From Cyclospora cayetanensis (Eukaryota > Apicomplexa > Conoidasida > Eucoccidiorida > Eimeriidae), in the NCBI RefSeq assembly GCF_002999335.1, contig NW_020312222.1, positions 1-37,359 on the forward strand: 37,359 nt of DNA, in the 5' to 3' direction. The notes beneath the pieces were generated by a model, which was not told the DNA's origin, did not search any database, and was given only the letters and a program-made list of their open reading frames with translations. This document shows positions 23,133-34,697 of this stretch, one piece after another. A program made the position numbers and the translations under genes. Positions within the stretch are counted from its first letter, which is position 1, and the number at the start of each line of letters is the position of its first letter.

Positions 23133-24022
23133 CTATTGATATGGAGGCTGGTGAACATTTGCATGCTGCATAACTCAGGGAGTGCGCTCTTTGCATGCAA
23201 AGGTGTGGGGTGTAGAATGTGCATTTTGCTGTAGCTAATGCATGTAGGCTCAGGCCTGCAGTTAGCTTGTATGTTGCAGTGGGATGGCTAGCACTGTTGT
23301 TATGTGCAGGCGCACGGAGAGGCGTATGCTAAGCACTGCACTCAAAGTGTGTTTTACTCGAATGCTCGGTTATGAGGTATTCCAGAGGCCGAAATTGAGC
23401 ACGAGAATTGGAGGACCAAGAGACATCCTTCTTCAGGAGAGCCTATGCATCTTCCAGTGGCTGTAGTTGTTTGATGTTTTGCTGTTGTACGTAATGCAGG
23501 CTTTGCGCTGATGGTGGGCATTTGCTAATGCCGCTCTGCGTGGGAGATGTCCAGCAAGTGGGTTGTGCAAGGCATGTGCAGAATGGGTGTGGGGGCGGAT
23601 AAGCAGCCAATGTGTCGTAGGTGTTGTTTGGTACCACTGGTCCTTTAGACATGTGGTTCGGAGTGTTGTGAAGACTCGCAGGCGTCTTTGCATGTAGGCG
23701 ACTGCGGCAGGACGATGCTGGGTTGGTATGTCTTCTGGAAGCCAGTGGCAGTGTGGTTTCTGTGCTTTGATCTCGGCTGGTGTCGTTTTGTGGTATTGCA
23801 TATGCTGAAAGCAACAATGTCAATAGCAGCAATGGAACCGCTTACATAAGTATGGCGTTAGGCCGTGTTGGTGTGTCCTATCATCGAGGAGTTCTGTGTC
23901 TGGCATGTGGATGGATAAGTGCTCAGTTTTCGGCTTATTAAGTCGCCTTGCTCCGTGGCCTATATGACTAAGTAGGTTCTAGCACGAGCACAGAGGCTAG
24001 CACTTGCTGTCGCTTTGATGCG
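23133..24022 (+). repeat. Satellite monomer 27 (890 bp), alternative tail block
   Basis: Carries the alternative block with CCTTGCTCC at 23946-23954. The altered sequence reaches further upstream than in monomers 15 and 21: from about 23855 the TTAGGCCG and GAGGAGTTCT stretch is shared only with monomer 28. The heptamer is lost (TAACTCA) and the palindrome is intact. Confidence 0.93.
23855..23972 (+). repeat. Extended alternative tail block, monomer 27
   Basis: CCTTGCTCC at 23946-23954 marks the shared block. Upstream to about 23855 the sequence also differs from the usual tail, apart from a retained GGCATGTGGATGGA, and is shared only with monomer 28. Confidence 0.7.
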
Positions 24023-24912
24023 CTATTGATATGGAACCTGGTGAACAGTCACACACTGCATGACTCAGGCAGTGCGCTCCTTGCATGCAAAGGTGTGGGG
24101 TGTAGGATGTGCTTTTTGCTGTAGCTAATGTATGTAGGCTTAGGCCTGCACCTAGCTTGTGTGCTGCAGTGGAATGGCTAGCACTGTTAGGTCCAGCCGC
24201 AAGGGGAGGAGTAGGCTGCGCACTGCACTCAAAGTGTGTTTCACTTTGATGCTCGGTTATGAGCTATTGCAGTGGCCGAATATGAAAGCGGCAATTGGAG
24301 GACCGAGCGGCATCCTTGTTCAGGAGAGCCTAAGCAGCTTCGAGTGGCTGTAGTTGTTTAATGTTTTGCTGTTGTACGTAATGCAGCCTTTGCGCTGATG
24401 GTGTGCATTTGCTAATGCCGGTCTGCGTTGGCGATGTCCAGGCAGTGGGTTGTGCAAGGCATGTGCGGTATGGATGTGGGGGTGGACAAGCAGCCAATGT
24501 GTCGTGGGTGTTGTTTGGTATCACTGGTTCCCTACACATGTGGTTCGGAGTGTTGTGGAGACTGGCAGGCATCTTTGCGTTTAGGCAACTGTGGCAGGAC
24601 GATGCTGAGTTGGCAGGTCGTCTAGAAGCCAGTGGCAGTACTGTTCCTATGCTTTAATCTGCGTTGGTGTCGTCGTGGCGTGTTGCATGTGCTGAAAGCA
24701 ACAATATCAATAGCAGCAATAGAATTGCTTATGTAAGTAGGGCGTTAGGCCGCATTGCTGTGTCCTCTCATTGAGGAGTTTTCTCTCTGCCATGTGGATG
24801 GAGAAGTCATCAGTTGTTGTCAACTTATTTATTCGCCTTCCTCCGTGGCCCATTTGACTAAAATGGTTCTAGCACGAGCACATAGGCTAGCACTTGCTGT
24901 CGCTTTGATGCG
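24023..24912 (+). repeat. Satellite monomer 28 (890 bp), alternative tail block
   Basis: Adjacent partner of monomer 27, with the same extended altered tail from about 24740 (TTAGGCCGC, GAGGAGTTTT) and CCTTCCTCC at 24836-24844. TGACTCA is kept and the palindrome has lost a base pair. Confidence 0.93.
24740..24860 (+). repeat. Extended alternative tail block, monomer 28
   Basis: Counterpart of the monomer 27 block, with CCTTCCTCC at 24836-24844. It has the same TTAGGCCG and GAGGAGTT markers, with several differences from monomer 27, so the pair is not a very recent duplicate. Confidence 0.7.
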
Positions 24913-25805
24913 GAATTGATACGGAGGCTGGTGAACATTTGCACGCTGCATGACTCAGGCAGTGCGCTCTTTGCATTCAAAGGTGTGGGGTAAGGGATGT
25001 GGTTTTTGCTGTGGCTAATGCATGTAGGCTCAGGCCAGCACTTAGCGTGTGTGCTGCAGTAGGATGGCTAGCACTGTTGTTATGTGCAAACTCAGGGGGA
25101 GGAGTAAGCTGCCAACGGCACTTAAAGTGTGTTTCACATGGATGCTCATATATTATGTGGTGCAGTGGCCAAAGTTGAGCGCGAGAATTGGAGGACCGAG
25201 CGGCATCTTTGTTCAGGAGAGCCTATGTACCTTCCCAGTGCCTGGAGTTCTTTGATGTTTCGCTGTTATACGTAGTGCAGGCTTTGCGCTGATGGTGCGC
25301 ATTTGCTAATGCCGGTCTGCGTTGGCGATGTCCAGGCAGTGGGTTGTGCAAGCAAAGTGCGGTTTGGGTGTGGGAGCGGCAATGCAGCCAATCTATCGTA
25401 GGTATTGTTTGGTGCACTGGTTCCCTACACATGTGGTGAGGCGTGTTGTGGAGACCTGCAGGCGTCCGTGCGTTTAGGCGACTGTGGTAGGACGATGCTG
25501 AGTTGGCAGGTCGTCTAGAAGCCAGTGGCAGTACTGTTCTTGTGCTTTAATCTGCTTGGGTGTCGTCGTGTCGTGTTGCATATGCAAAAAGCAACAATAT
25601 CAATAGCAGCAATAGAATTGCTTATGTGAGTATGGAGCTATGCTGTATTGCTGCTTTACAAGATGCGGAGGCTTGTTCCATGGCATGTGAATGGAAAAGT
25701 GGTTAATTGTTTTGCGTTTATGGAATGTGTGTGCGAGCTTGGCCATAAGATCAAGGTGGTTCTAGCACGAGCACATACGCTAGCACTCGCTGTCGCTTTG
25801 ATGCG
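24913..25805 (+). repeat. Satellite monomer 29 (893 bp)
   Basis: The GGGGTAAGGGATGTGG variant near 24986 resembles monomers 37 and 38. The palindrome is degraded (TTTGCATTCAAA). Near 25410 a 2-nt loss in GGTGCACTGG removes TGGTACCA, and the same loss is seen in monomer 38. Confidence 0.93.
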
Positions 25806-26697
25806 TTATTGATATGGAGGCTGGTGAACATTTGCACGCTGCATAACTCAGGCAGTGCGCTCTTTGCATGCAAAGGTGTGGGGTGTAGAATGTGTTTTTT
25901 GCTGTAGCTAATGCATGTAGGCTCAGGCCAGCACCAAGGTTGTATGTTGCGGTGTGATGGCTAGCACTGTTGTTATGTGCAGCCGCAGGGTGAGGAGTAG
26001 GCTGCACACTGCTCTTAAAATGTGTTTCTCTGGAATGCTCATATATTACTTTCTGCAGTGCCTGAAGCTGAGCGCGAGAATTGGAGGACCGAGCTGCATC
26101 CTTGTTCAGGAGCGGCTAAGCTCCTTCGACTGGCTGTAGTTGTTTGATGTTTTGCTGTTGTACGTAGTGCAGGCTTCGCGCTGATGGAGAACATTTGCTA
26201 ATGCCGGTCTGCGTTGGCGACTGTCAGGCAGTGGGTTGTGCAAACAAAGTGCGGTTTGGGTGTGGGGGCGGATAAGCAGCCAATGTGTCGTGGGTGTTGT
26301 TTGGTACCACTGGTCCTTTGGACATGTGGTTCGGAGTGTCATTGGAGACTGGCAGGCGTCTTTGCGTTTAGGCGACTGTGGCAGGACGATGCTGAGTTGG
26401 CAGGTCGTCTGAACGCCAATGGCAGTGCGGCTACTGCGCTTGAATCTGCGTGGGTGTCGTCGTATCCTAACGCATGTACTGAAAGCAACAATATCAGCAG
26501 GAGAAAAAAAGCGCAAGGTAAGCATGGGGCCATGCCGAACTGGTGTTTTATACGATGTGTAGGCTTGTTCCATGGCATGTGGATGGAAAAATGGTCAGTT
26601 GTTTCCAGCGTTTGGAATCCTTATGCAAGCTTGGCCATTAGTCGAGAGTGGTGATTGTACGAGCCGATACGCTAGCACTTGCTGTCGCTTTGATGCG
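25806..26697 (+). repeat. Satellite monomer 30 (892 bp)
   Basis: With monomers 32 and 34 it shares GTCATTGGAGACTGGC (near 26337) and GCCAATGGCAG, an every-second-copy pattern. The heptamer is lost (TAACTCA). The A-rich tract ends in a run of seven A near 26505. Confidence 0.93.
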
Positions 26698-27591
26698 TTA
26701 TTGATATGGAGGCTGGTGAACATTTGCATACTACATGACTCAGGCAGTGCGCTCTTTTCATGCAAAGGTGTGGGGTGTAGAATGTGCTTTTTGCTGTAGC
26801 TAATGCATGTAGGCTCAGGCCAGCACCTAGCGTGTGTGTTGCGGTGGGATGGCTAGCACTATTGTTATCTGCAGGCGTAGCGGGAGGCGTAGGCTACGCA
26901 CTGCACTTAGAATGTGTTTCTCTGGAATGCTTATATATTATTTTGTGCAGTGGCCGAAGCTGAGCGCGAGAATTGGAGGACCGAGCGACATCGTTGTTTA
27001 GGAGAGCCTTTGCACCTTCCAGTGGCTGTAGTTCTTTGATGCTTCGCTGTTGTAGGTGGCGCTCTATATGCTGTGATGGTGCGCATATGCTAATGGCGTT
27101 CTGCGTTGGCGATTTTCAGGAAGTGGGTTGTGCAAGCAAAGTGCGGTTTGGGTGTGGGGGAGGATAAGCAGCCAATGTGTCCTAAGTGTTGTTTGGTACC
27201 ACTGGTCCTTTGGACATGTGGTTCGGAGTGTGACTGGAGACTAGCCGGCGTCTTTGCGTTGAAGCGACTGTGGCAGGACGATGCTGAGTTGGCAGGTCGT
27301 CTAGAAGCCAGTGGCAGTACGGCTTCTGTTGCTAATGCCTACTTTGTGTCGTCGTATCCTATTGGATGAGCTCAAAGCAACAATATCAATAGTAGCTATA
27401 GATCTACGTATGTGAATATCATAAGCAGCCAAATTAGTGGTGTATAAGTTGTGGAGGCTTGTTCAATGGCATGTGGATGGATAAGCGGTCACTTGTTTTC
27501 AGATTATGGAATGCCTATGCGAGCTTGACCATAAGGCTAGGGTCGTTCTAGCACGAGCACATACGCTAGCGCTTCCTGTCGCTTTGATGCG
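26698..27591 (+). repeat. Satellite monomer 31 (894 bp)
   Basis: At 27054-27075 GTGGCGCTCTATATGC replaces the usual GTAATGCAGGCTTTGC. The palindrome is degraded (TTTTCATGCAAA) and TGACTCA is kept. The A-rich tract leads into a diverged tail (GATCTACGTATGTG, ~27402). Confidence 0.93.
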
Positions 27592-28486
27592 TTATTGGTA
27601 CGGAGGCTGGTGAATATTTGCATGCTGCATGACTCAGGCAGTGCGCTCTTCGCATGCAAAGGTGTGGGGTGTAGAATGTGCATTTTGCTGTAGCTAATGC
27701 ATGTAGGCTCAGGCCAGCACCTAGGTTTGTGTGTTGCAATGGGATGGCTAGCACTGTTGTTATGTGCAGTCGCAGGGTGAGGAGCAGGCTGCGCACTGTA
27801 CTCAAAGGGTGTTGAACGCGGATGCGCATATATGAGCTATTGCAGGTCCCGAAGCTGAGCGCGAGAATTGGAGGACCGAGCGACATCCATCTTTAGGAGA
27901 TCCTAAGCTCCTTCCAGTGCCTGTAGTTGCTTGATGTTTCGTTGTTGTACGTAGTACAGGCTTTGCGCTGATGGTGCGCGTATGCAAATGGCGGTTTGCG
28001 TTGACGATGTCCAGGAAGTATGTCGCGCAAGGCATGTGCAGAATGGGTGTTGGGGCGGATAAGCAGGCAGTGTGTCGTGGGTGTTGTTTGGTACCACTGG
28101 TTTTTGGGACATGTGATGCGGAGTGTCATTGGAGACTGGCAGGCGTCTTTGCGTTCAGGCGACTGTGGCAGGAGGATGCTGAGTTGGCAGGTCGTCTGGA
28201 CGCCAATGGCAGCCCGGCTACTGCGCTTTAACCTGCGTTGGTGTCGTCGTGTCGTATTGCGTGTGCTCAACGCAACAATATCAATAGCTGCAAGACAATG
28301 GCTTGCGTGAGTAGGGGGCAATGCTAAATTGGTGCTTTATAAGATGTGGAGGCTTGTTCCATGGCATGTGGATGGATAAGTGGTCACTTGTTTTCAGCAT
28401 ATGGAATGCCTATGCGAGCTTGGCCATAAGACTAGAGTGGTTCTAGCACGAGCACATACGCTAGCACTTGCCGTCGCTTTGATGCA
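27592..28486 (+). repeat. Satellite monomer 32 (895 bp)
   Basis: Block 28055-28212 matches monomer 34 (29843-30000) at about 151 of 158 positions, while monomer 33 between them differs. The palindrome is degraded (TTCGCATGCAAA) and TGACTCA is kept. Confidence 0.93.
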
Positions 28487-29380
28487 TTATTGATATGGAG
28501 GCTGGTGAACATTTGCATGCTGCATGACTCAGCAAGTGCGCTCTTTGGATGCAAAGGTGTGGGGTGTAGAATGTGCATTTTGCCGTAGCTAATGCATGTA
28601 GGCTCAGGCCAGCACCTAGGTTGTGTGTTGCAATGGGATGGCTAGCACTGTTGTTATGTGCAGCGTCACGGAGAGGAGTAGGATGCGCACTCCAATCAAA
28701 GCCTGTATTACTTCAATGCTCGGTTATGAGCTATTGGAGTGGCCGAATGTGAAAGCGACAACTGGAGGACCGAGCGGCATCCTTGTTCAGAAGCGCCTAA
28801 GCTCCTTCCAGTGGCTGTAGTTGTTCGGTGTTTCGCTGTTGTACGTAATGCAGCCTTTGCGATGATGGTGCGCATTCGCTAATGGGGGTCTACGTTGGCG
28901 ATATCCAGCTAGTGGGTTGTGCAAGCAAAGTGCGGTTTGGGCGTGGGGGCTGATATGCAGCCAATGTGTCGTATGTGTTGTTTGGTACCACTGGTTCCCT
29001 AGACATGTGGTTCGGAATGTTAGTGGAGACTCGCAAGCGTCCGTGCGTTTAGGCGACTGTGGTAGGACGATGCTGAGTTGGCAGGTCGTCTGAACGCCAG
29101 TGCCAGTACGGTTCCTATGCCTTAGTCTGCGTTGGTGTCGTCATGTCGTATTGCATGTGCTGAAAGCAACAATGTCAATGACAGCAATAGAGTTGCTTAT
29201 GCGAGCATGGGGCCAACCTGAATCGGTGGGCTACACGATATGGGGGCTTTTTCCATGGCATGTGGATGGATAAGTGGTCAGTTGTTTTGCGATTATGGAA
29301 TGCCTATGCGAGCTTGGCCATAAGACTAGGGTCGTTCTAGCACGAGCACATACGCTAGCACTTGCTGTCGCTTTGATGCT
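28487..29380 (+). repeat. Satellite monomer 33 (894 bp)
   Basis: Block 28898-29120 matches monomer 10, 23 units upstream, at about 96%. The tail (GAGCATGGGGCCAACC near 29202) resembles that of monomers 4 and 8. The palindrome is degraded (TTTGGATGCAAA). Confidence 0.93.
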
Positions 29381-30274
29381 TTATTGATATGGAGGCTGGT
29401 GAACATTTGCAAGCTGCATGACTCAGGCAGTGCGCTCTTTGCATGCAAAAGTGTGGGGTGTAGAATGTGCATTTTGCTGTAGCTAATGCATGTAGGCTCA
29501 GGCCAGCACCTAGGTTGTGTGTTGCAATGGGACGGCTAGCACTGTTGTTATGTGCAGCGTCACGGAGAGGAGTAGGCTGCGCACTCCTCTTAGAATGTGT
29601 TTCTCCTGGATGGTCTGGTATTATATAATGTAGTGGCTGAAGCTGAGCCCGAGAATTGGAGGACCGAGCGACATCCTTGTTCAGGAGCGCCTATGCTCCT
29701 TCCAGTGCCTGGAGTTCTTTGATGTTTCGCTGTTATACGTAGTGCAGGCTTTGCGCTGATGGTGCGCATTTGCTAATGCTGGTCTGCGTTGGCGATCCTC
29801 AGGAAGTGGGTTGTGCAAGGCAAGTGCGGAATGGGTGTGGGGGCGGATAAGCAGGCAGTGTGTCGTGGGTGTTGTTTGGTACCACTAGTTCTTGAGACAT
29901 GTGATGCGCAGTGTCATTGGAGACTGGCAGGCGTCTTTGCGTTTAGGCGACTGTGGCAGGATGATGCTGAGTTGGCAGGTCGTCTGGAAGCCAATGGCAG
30001 TACGGCTCCTGTGCTTGAATCTGCGTTGGTGTCGTCGTGGCATGTTGCATGTGCGCAAAGCAACAATATCAATAGCAGCAAGAGAATGGCTGAGGTGAGT
30101 ACTTCGCCCATCCGAATCGCTGCTTGATGAGATGTGCAGGCTTCCTGCACGCCATACGAGTAGAGAATTGGTCAGTTGTTGTCACCTTATCAAGTCTCCT
30201 TGCTCGTTGTCACATAAGACTAGAGTGGTTCTAGCACGAGCACATAGGCTAGCACTTCCTGTCGCTTTGATGCG
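29381..30274 (+). repeat. Satellite monomer 34 (894 bp), alternative tail block
   Basis: Shares 29843-30000 with monomer 32. The tail is the fifth alternative block, with CCTTGCTCG at 30198-30206, and the preceding stretch (CTTCCTGCACGCCATACG) is also diverged. Palindrome and TGACTCA are intact. Confidence 0.93.
30172..30218 (+). repeat. Alternative tail block, monomer 34
   Basis: CCTTGCTCG at 30198-30206 within the same alternative block, 5362 bp after the block of monomer 28. The preceding ~40 bases are diverged as well. Confidence 0.7.
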
Positions 30275-31169
30275 GAATCGACATGGAGCCTGGTGAACAT
30301 TTGCATGCTGCATGACTCAGGCAGTGCGCTCTTTGCATGCAAGGGTGTGGGGTGTAGAATGTGCTTTTTGCTGTAGCTAATGCATGTAGTCTCAGGCCAG
30401 CACTTAGCTTGTATGTTGCAGTAGGATGGCTAGCATTGTTGTTATCTGCAGCCGCAGGGGGAGGAGCAGGCTGCACACTGTACTCAAAGTGTGTTTCACA
30501 TGGATGCTTATGTATCATCTGTTGCAGTGGCCGAATGTGAAAGCGACAATTGGAGGACCGAGCAACATTCTTGTTCAGAAGAGCCTATGCTCCTTCCAGT
30601 GGTTGTAGCTGTTTGACGTTTTGCTGTTGTACGTATTGCAGGCTTTGCGCTGATGGTGTGCATTTGCTAATGCCGGTCTGCGTTGGCGACGTTCAGCTAG
30701 TGGGTTGTGCAAGCGAGGTGCGGTTTGGGTGTGGGGGCGGATATGCAGCGAATGTGTCGTAGGTGTTGTTTGGTACCACTGGTCCTTTAGACATGTGGTG
30801 CGGAGTGTTGTTGGAAACTGGCAGGCATCTTTGCGTTTAGGCGACTGTGGCAGGAGGATGCTGAGTTGGCAGGTCGTCTGGACGCCAGTGGCAGTACGTT
30901 TTCTGTGCTTAAATATGCTCTGTCGTCCTGTCCTGTCGTATTACATGTGCTCAAAGAATAATGTTAGTAGCAGCAATAGAATCGGTTATGTGAATATGGG
31001 GTATAGCCAAAGCGGTGCTTTTTCAGGTGTGGAGGCCGGTTGCATGGCATGTGAATGGATAAGTGGTCAGTTGTTTTCAGATTATGGAATGCCTATGCGA
31101 GCTTGACCATAAGGCTAGAGTGGTTCTAGCACGAGCACATAGGCCAGCACTTGCTGTCGCTTTGATGCG
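30275..31169 (+). repeat. Satellite monomer 35 (895 bp)
   Basis: Joint longest copy, with boundary allele GAATCGACATGG. The palindrome is degraded (TTTGCATGCAAG) and TGACTCA is kept. The A-rich tract is shortened near 30955 (CAAAGAATAATG). Confidence 0.93.
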
Positions 31170-32052
31170 GAATCGATATGAAGGCTGGTGAACATTTGCA
31201 AGCTGCATGACTCAGGCAGTGCGCTCTTTGCATGCGAAGGTGTGGCGTGTGGTTTTTGCTGTAGCTAATGCATGTAGGCTTAGGACAGCAGTTAGCTTGT
31301 ATGTTGCAGTTGGATGGCTAGCACTGTTGTTATCTGCAGTCGCAGGGGGAGGAGCAGGATGCGCACTGCACTCAAAGTGTGTTTCACATGGATGCTCATA
31401 TATTATCTATTGCAGTGGCCGAAGCTGAGCGCGAGAATTGGACGATCTAGCAGCATCCTTGTTCAGAAGCGCCTAAGCTCCTTCGACTGGCTGTAGTTGT
31501 TTGATGTTTTGCTGTTGTACGTAATGCAGCCTTTGCGCTGATGGTGCGCGTTTGCTAATGCTGGTCTGCGTTGACGATGTCCAGCTCGTAGGTTGCGCAA
31601 GCCAAGTGCAGTTTGGGTGTAGGGGCGGCTATGCAGCCAATGCGTCGTAGGTGTTGTTTACTACCACTGGTGTTTTCGTACATGTGGTTCGGAGTGTGAC
31701 TGGAGACTCGCAGGCGTCTTTGCGTTTAGGCGACTGTGGGAGGACGATGCTGAGTTGGCAAGTGGTTTGGACTTCAGTGGCAGTATGGTTCTTGTGCTTT
31801 AGGCTGCGCTGTCTTCGTGTCTTATTACATGTGCTCAAAGCAGCAGTATCAATAGCAGAATAGAACGCTTTTGTGAGTATGGGGCCATGCCGAATTGGAG
31901 CTTTATAAGATGTGGAGGCTTGTCCCATGGCGTGTGGATGGAGAAGTGGTCACTTGTTTTCAATGTATGGAATGCTTATGCGAGCGTGGCCATAAGACTA
32001 GGGTGGTTCTAGCACGACCACATAGGCTAGCACTTGCCGTCGCTTTGATGCG
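31170..32052 (+). repeat. Satellite monomer 36 (883 bp)
   Basis: Shorter by about 7 nt at 31246-31250, where GGCGTGTGG replaces the longer GGGGTGTAGGATGTGC stretch. The palindrome is degraded (TTTGCATGCGAA) and TGACTCA is kept. This begins a run of mostly shorter copies to the right edge. Confidence 0.93.
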
Positions 32053-32928
32053 TTATTGATATGGAGGCTGGTGAACATTTGCAAGCTGCATGACTCAGGC
32101 AGTGCGCTCTTTGCATGCAAAGATGTGGGGTGAGGGATGTGGTTTTTGCTGTAGCTAATGCATGTAGTGTCAGGCCAGCACCTAGCTTGTGTGTTGCAGT
32201 GGAATGGGTAGCACTGTTGTTATGCGCAGCCGCACAGAGACGAGTAGGCAGCGCACTGCACTCAAAGTGTGTTTCACTTGGATGCTCATGTATTATCTGT
32301 TGCAGTGCGCCAATTGGAGGACCGAGCGGCATCCTTGTTCAGAAGAGCCTAAGCACTTTCAAATGACTGTAGTTGTTCGATGCTTTGCTGTTGTACGTAA
32401 TGCAGCTTTTGCGCTGATGGTGTGCATTTTCTAATGCCGGTCTGCGTTGGCGATATGCAGCTAGTGGGTTGTGCAAGCTATGTGCGATTTGGGTGTGGGG
32501 GCGGATATGCAGCCAATGTGTCGTAGGTGTTGCTTGCTACAGCTGGTTTTTTTAGACATCTGGTACGGAGTGTAGTGGAGACTCGCAGGCGTATTTGCGT
32601 TTAGGCGACTGTGGCAGGACGATGCTGAGTTGGCAGGTCGTCTGGAACCCAGTGCCAGTAAGGTTCCCGTGGTTATCTCTGTGCTGGTGTCGTGTGTTAT
32701 TAAACTTGCTCAAAGCAACAATATCAGCAGGAGCTAAAGAACCGCTTAGGTGAGTATGGTGTACCGCAGAGTTTGTGTTTTAAAGATGTAGCTACGAGTT
32801 TGATGGCATTTGGATGGAGAAGTGGCCAGTTCTTTTGCGATTATGGAATTCCTATGCGAGCTTGGCCATAAGACTAGGGTGGTTCTAGCACGAACACATA
32901 GGCTAGCACTTGCCGTCGCTTTGATGCG
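32053..32928 (+). repeat. Satellite monomer 37 (876 bp)
   Basis: A 14-nt deletion at about 32309 removes the stretch before CAATTGGAGG, and a smaller loss lies near 32690. A 126-bp run across its start (32019-32144) is identical to 32895-33020 across the start of monomer 38. Confidence 0.94.
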
Positions 32929-33812
32929 TTATTGATATGGAGGCTGGTGAACATTTGCAAGCTGCATGACTCAGGCAGTGCGCTCTTTGCATGCAAAGAT
33001 GTGGGGTGAGGGATGTGGTTCTTGCTGTAGCTAATGCATGTAGGCTCAGGCCAGCACTTAGCTTATGTGTTGCAGTAGGATGGCTAGCACTGTTGTTGTG
33101 TGCAGCCGCTTGGAGAGGAGTAGGATGCGCACTGCACTCAAAGTGTGTTTCGTTTGAATGCTCATATACTGTAGTGGCCGAATGTGAAAGCGACAATTGG
33201 AGGACCGAGCAGCATCCTTGTTCAGGAGCGCCTACGCACCTTCGAGTGGCTGTAGTTGTTTGATGTTTCGCTGTTGTACGTAATGCAGCCTTGGCGCTGA
33301 TGCAGCGGATATGCAATGCTGGTCTGTGTTGGCGATATCCAGCAAGTGGGTTGTGCAAGCGAGGTGCGGTTTGGGTGTTGGGGCGGATATGCAGCCAATG
33401 CGTCGTAGGTGCTGTTTGGTGCACTGGTTCCTTAGGCCTGTGGTTCGGAGTGTTGTGGAGATTCGCAGGCGTCCGTGCGTTTAGGCAACCGTAGCAGGAG
33501 GATGCTGAGTTGGCAGGTCGTCCAGAAGCCAGTGGCAGTACGGTTCCTATGCTTGAATCTGCGTTGGTGTCCTTATTTCGTATTGCATGTGCTCAAAGCC
33601 ACAATATGAATAGCAGCAATAGAACCGCTCATGCGAGTATCGGGCCATGCCGAATCGGTGTATTACAAGATGTGTAGGCTTGTTCCATGGCATGTGGATG
33701 GAGAAGTGGTCAGTTGTTTTCAATGTATGGAATGCCTATGCGAGCTTGGCCATAAGATTAGAGTGCTTGTAGCACGAGCACATACGCTAGCACTTGCCGT
33801 CGCTTTGATGCG
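32929..33812 (+). repeat. Satellite monomer 38 (884 bp)
   Basis: Its start is identical to monomer 37 through 33020. It has a separate 7-nt deletion near 33170 (CTCATATACTGTAGTGG) and a 2-nt loss at GGTGCACTGG near 33420. Palindrome and TGACTCA are intact. Confidence 0.94.
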
Positions 33813-34697
33813 GGATCGACATGGAGGCGGGTGAACATTCGCACGCTGCATGACTCAGGCAGTGCGCTCTTCGCATGCAAAGATGTGGGGTGTAGGATGC
33901 GCTTTTTGCTGTAGCTAATGCATGTAGGCTCAGGCCAGCAGTTAGCTTGTGTGCTGCAGTGGAATGGCTAGCACTGTTGTTGTGCGCAGCCCTATGGGGA
34001 AGAGTAGGCTGCGCACTGCATGCAAAATGTGTTTCACTTGGATGCTCATATTGCAGTGGCCGACGTTGAGCACGAGAATTGGAGGACCGAGCGGCATGCA
34101 TGTTCAGGAGTGCCTAAGCACCTTCGAGTGGCTGTAGTTGTTTGATGCTTCGCTGTTGTACGTAATGCAGGCTTTGCGCTGATGGTGCGCATTTGGTATT
34201 GGGGGTCTGCGTTGGCGATGTCCAGCAAGTGGGTTGTGCAAGCAAAGTGCGGTTTGGATGTGGGGGCGGGTATGCAGCCAATGTGTTGTGGGCGTTGTTT
34301 GGTGGCACTGGTCCTTTAGACATGTGGTTCGGAGTGTTGTGGAGACTGGCAGGCGTCTTTGCGTTTAGGCGATTGTGGCAGGACGATGCTGAGTTGGCAG
34401 GTCGTCCGAATGCCAGTGGAAGTGCTGCTTCTGCCCTTAATCTGCGTTGGTGTCTTCGTGTAATATATTCCATGTGCTGAAAGCAACAATGTCAATAGCA
34501 GCAATAGAACCACTTATGTGAATATGGGGCTAAGCCGAGTTGGAGTTTTATACGATGCAGAGGCTTGTTCCATGGCATGTGAATGGAGAAACGGTCAGTT
34601 GTTTCCAGATAATGCAATGCCCATTCGAGCTTGACCATAAGACTAGAGTGGCTTTAGCACGAGCACATAGGCTAGCACTTGCTGTCGCTTTGATGCG
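33813..34697 (+). repeat. Satellite monomer 39 (885 bp)
   Basis: A third distinct deletion (9 nt) at the same site near 34050 (CTCATATTGCAGTGG). It carries GGCATGCATG near 34093. The palindrome is degraded (TTCGCATGCAAA) and TGACTCA is kept. Confidence 0.93.

Noticed and set aside
28583..28612. Resemblance of CCGTAGCTAATGC...GGCTCAGG to the dinoflagellate spliced leader
   Set aside because: Only the outer parts match, the interior differs and is about 3 nt longer, the 3' end is not followed by a GT donor, and most copies read CTGTAGC. Other tandem spliced-leader or 5S rRNA gene signatures were not found.
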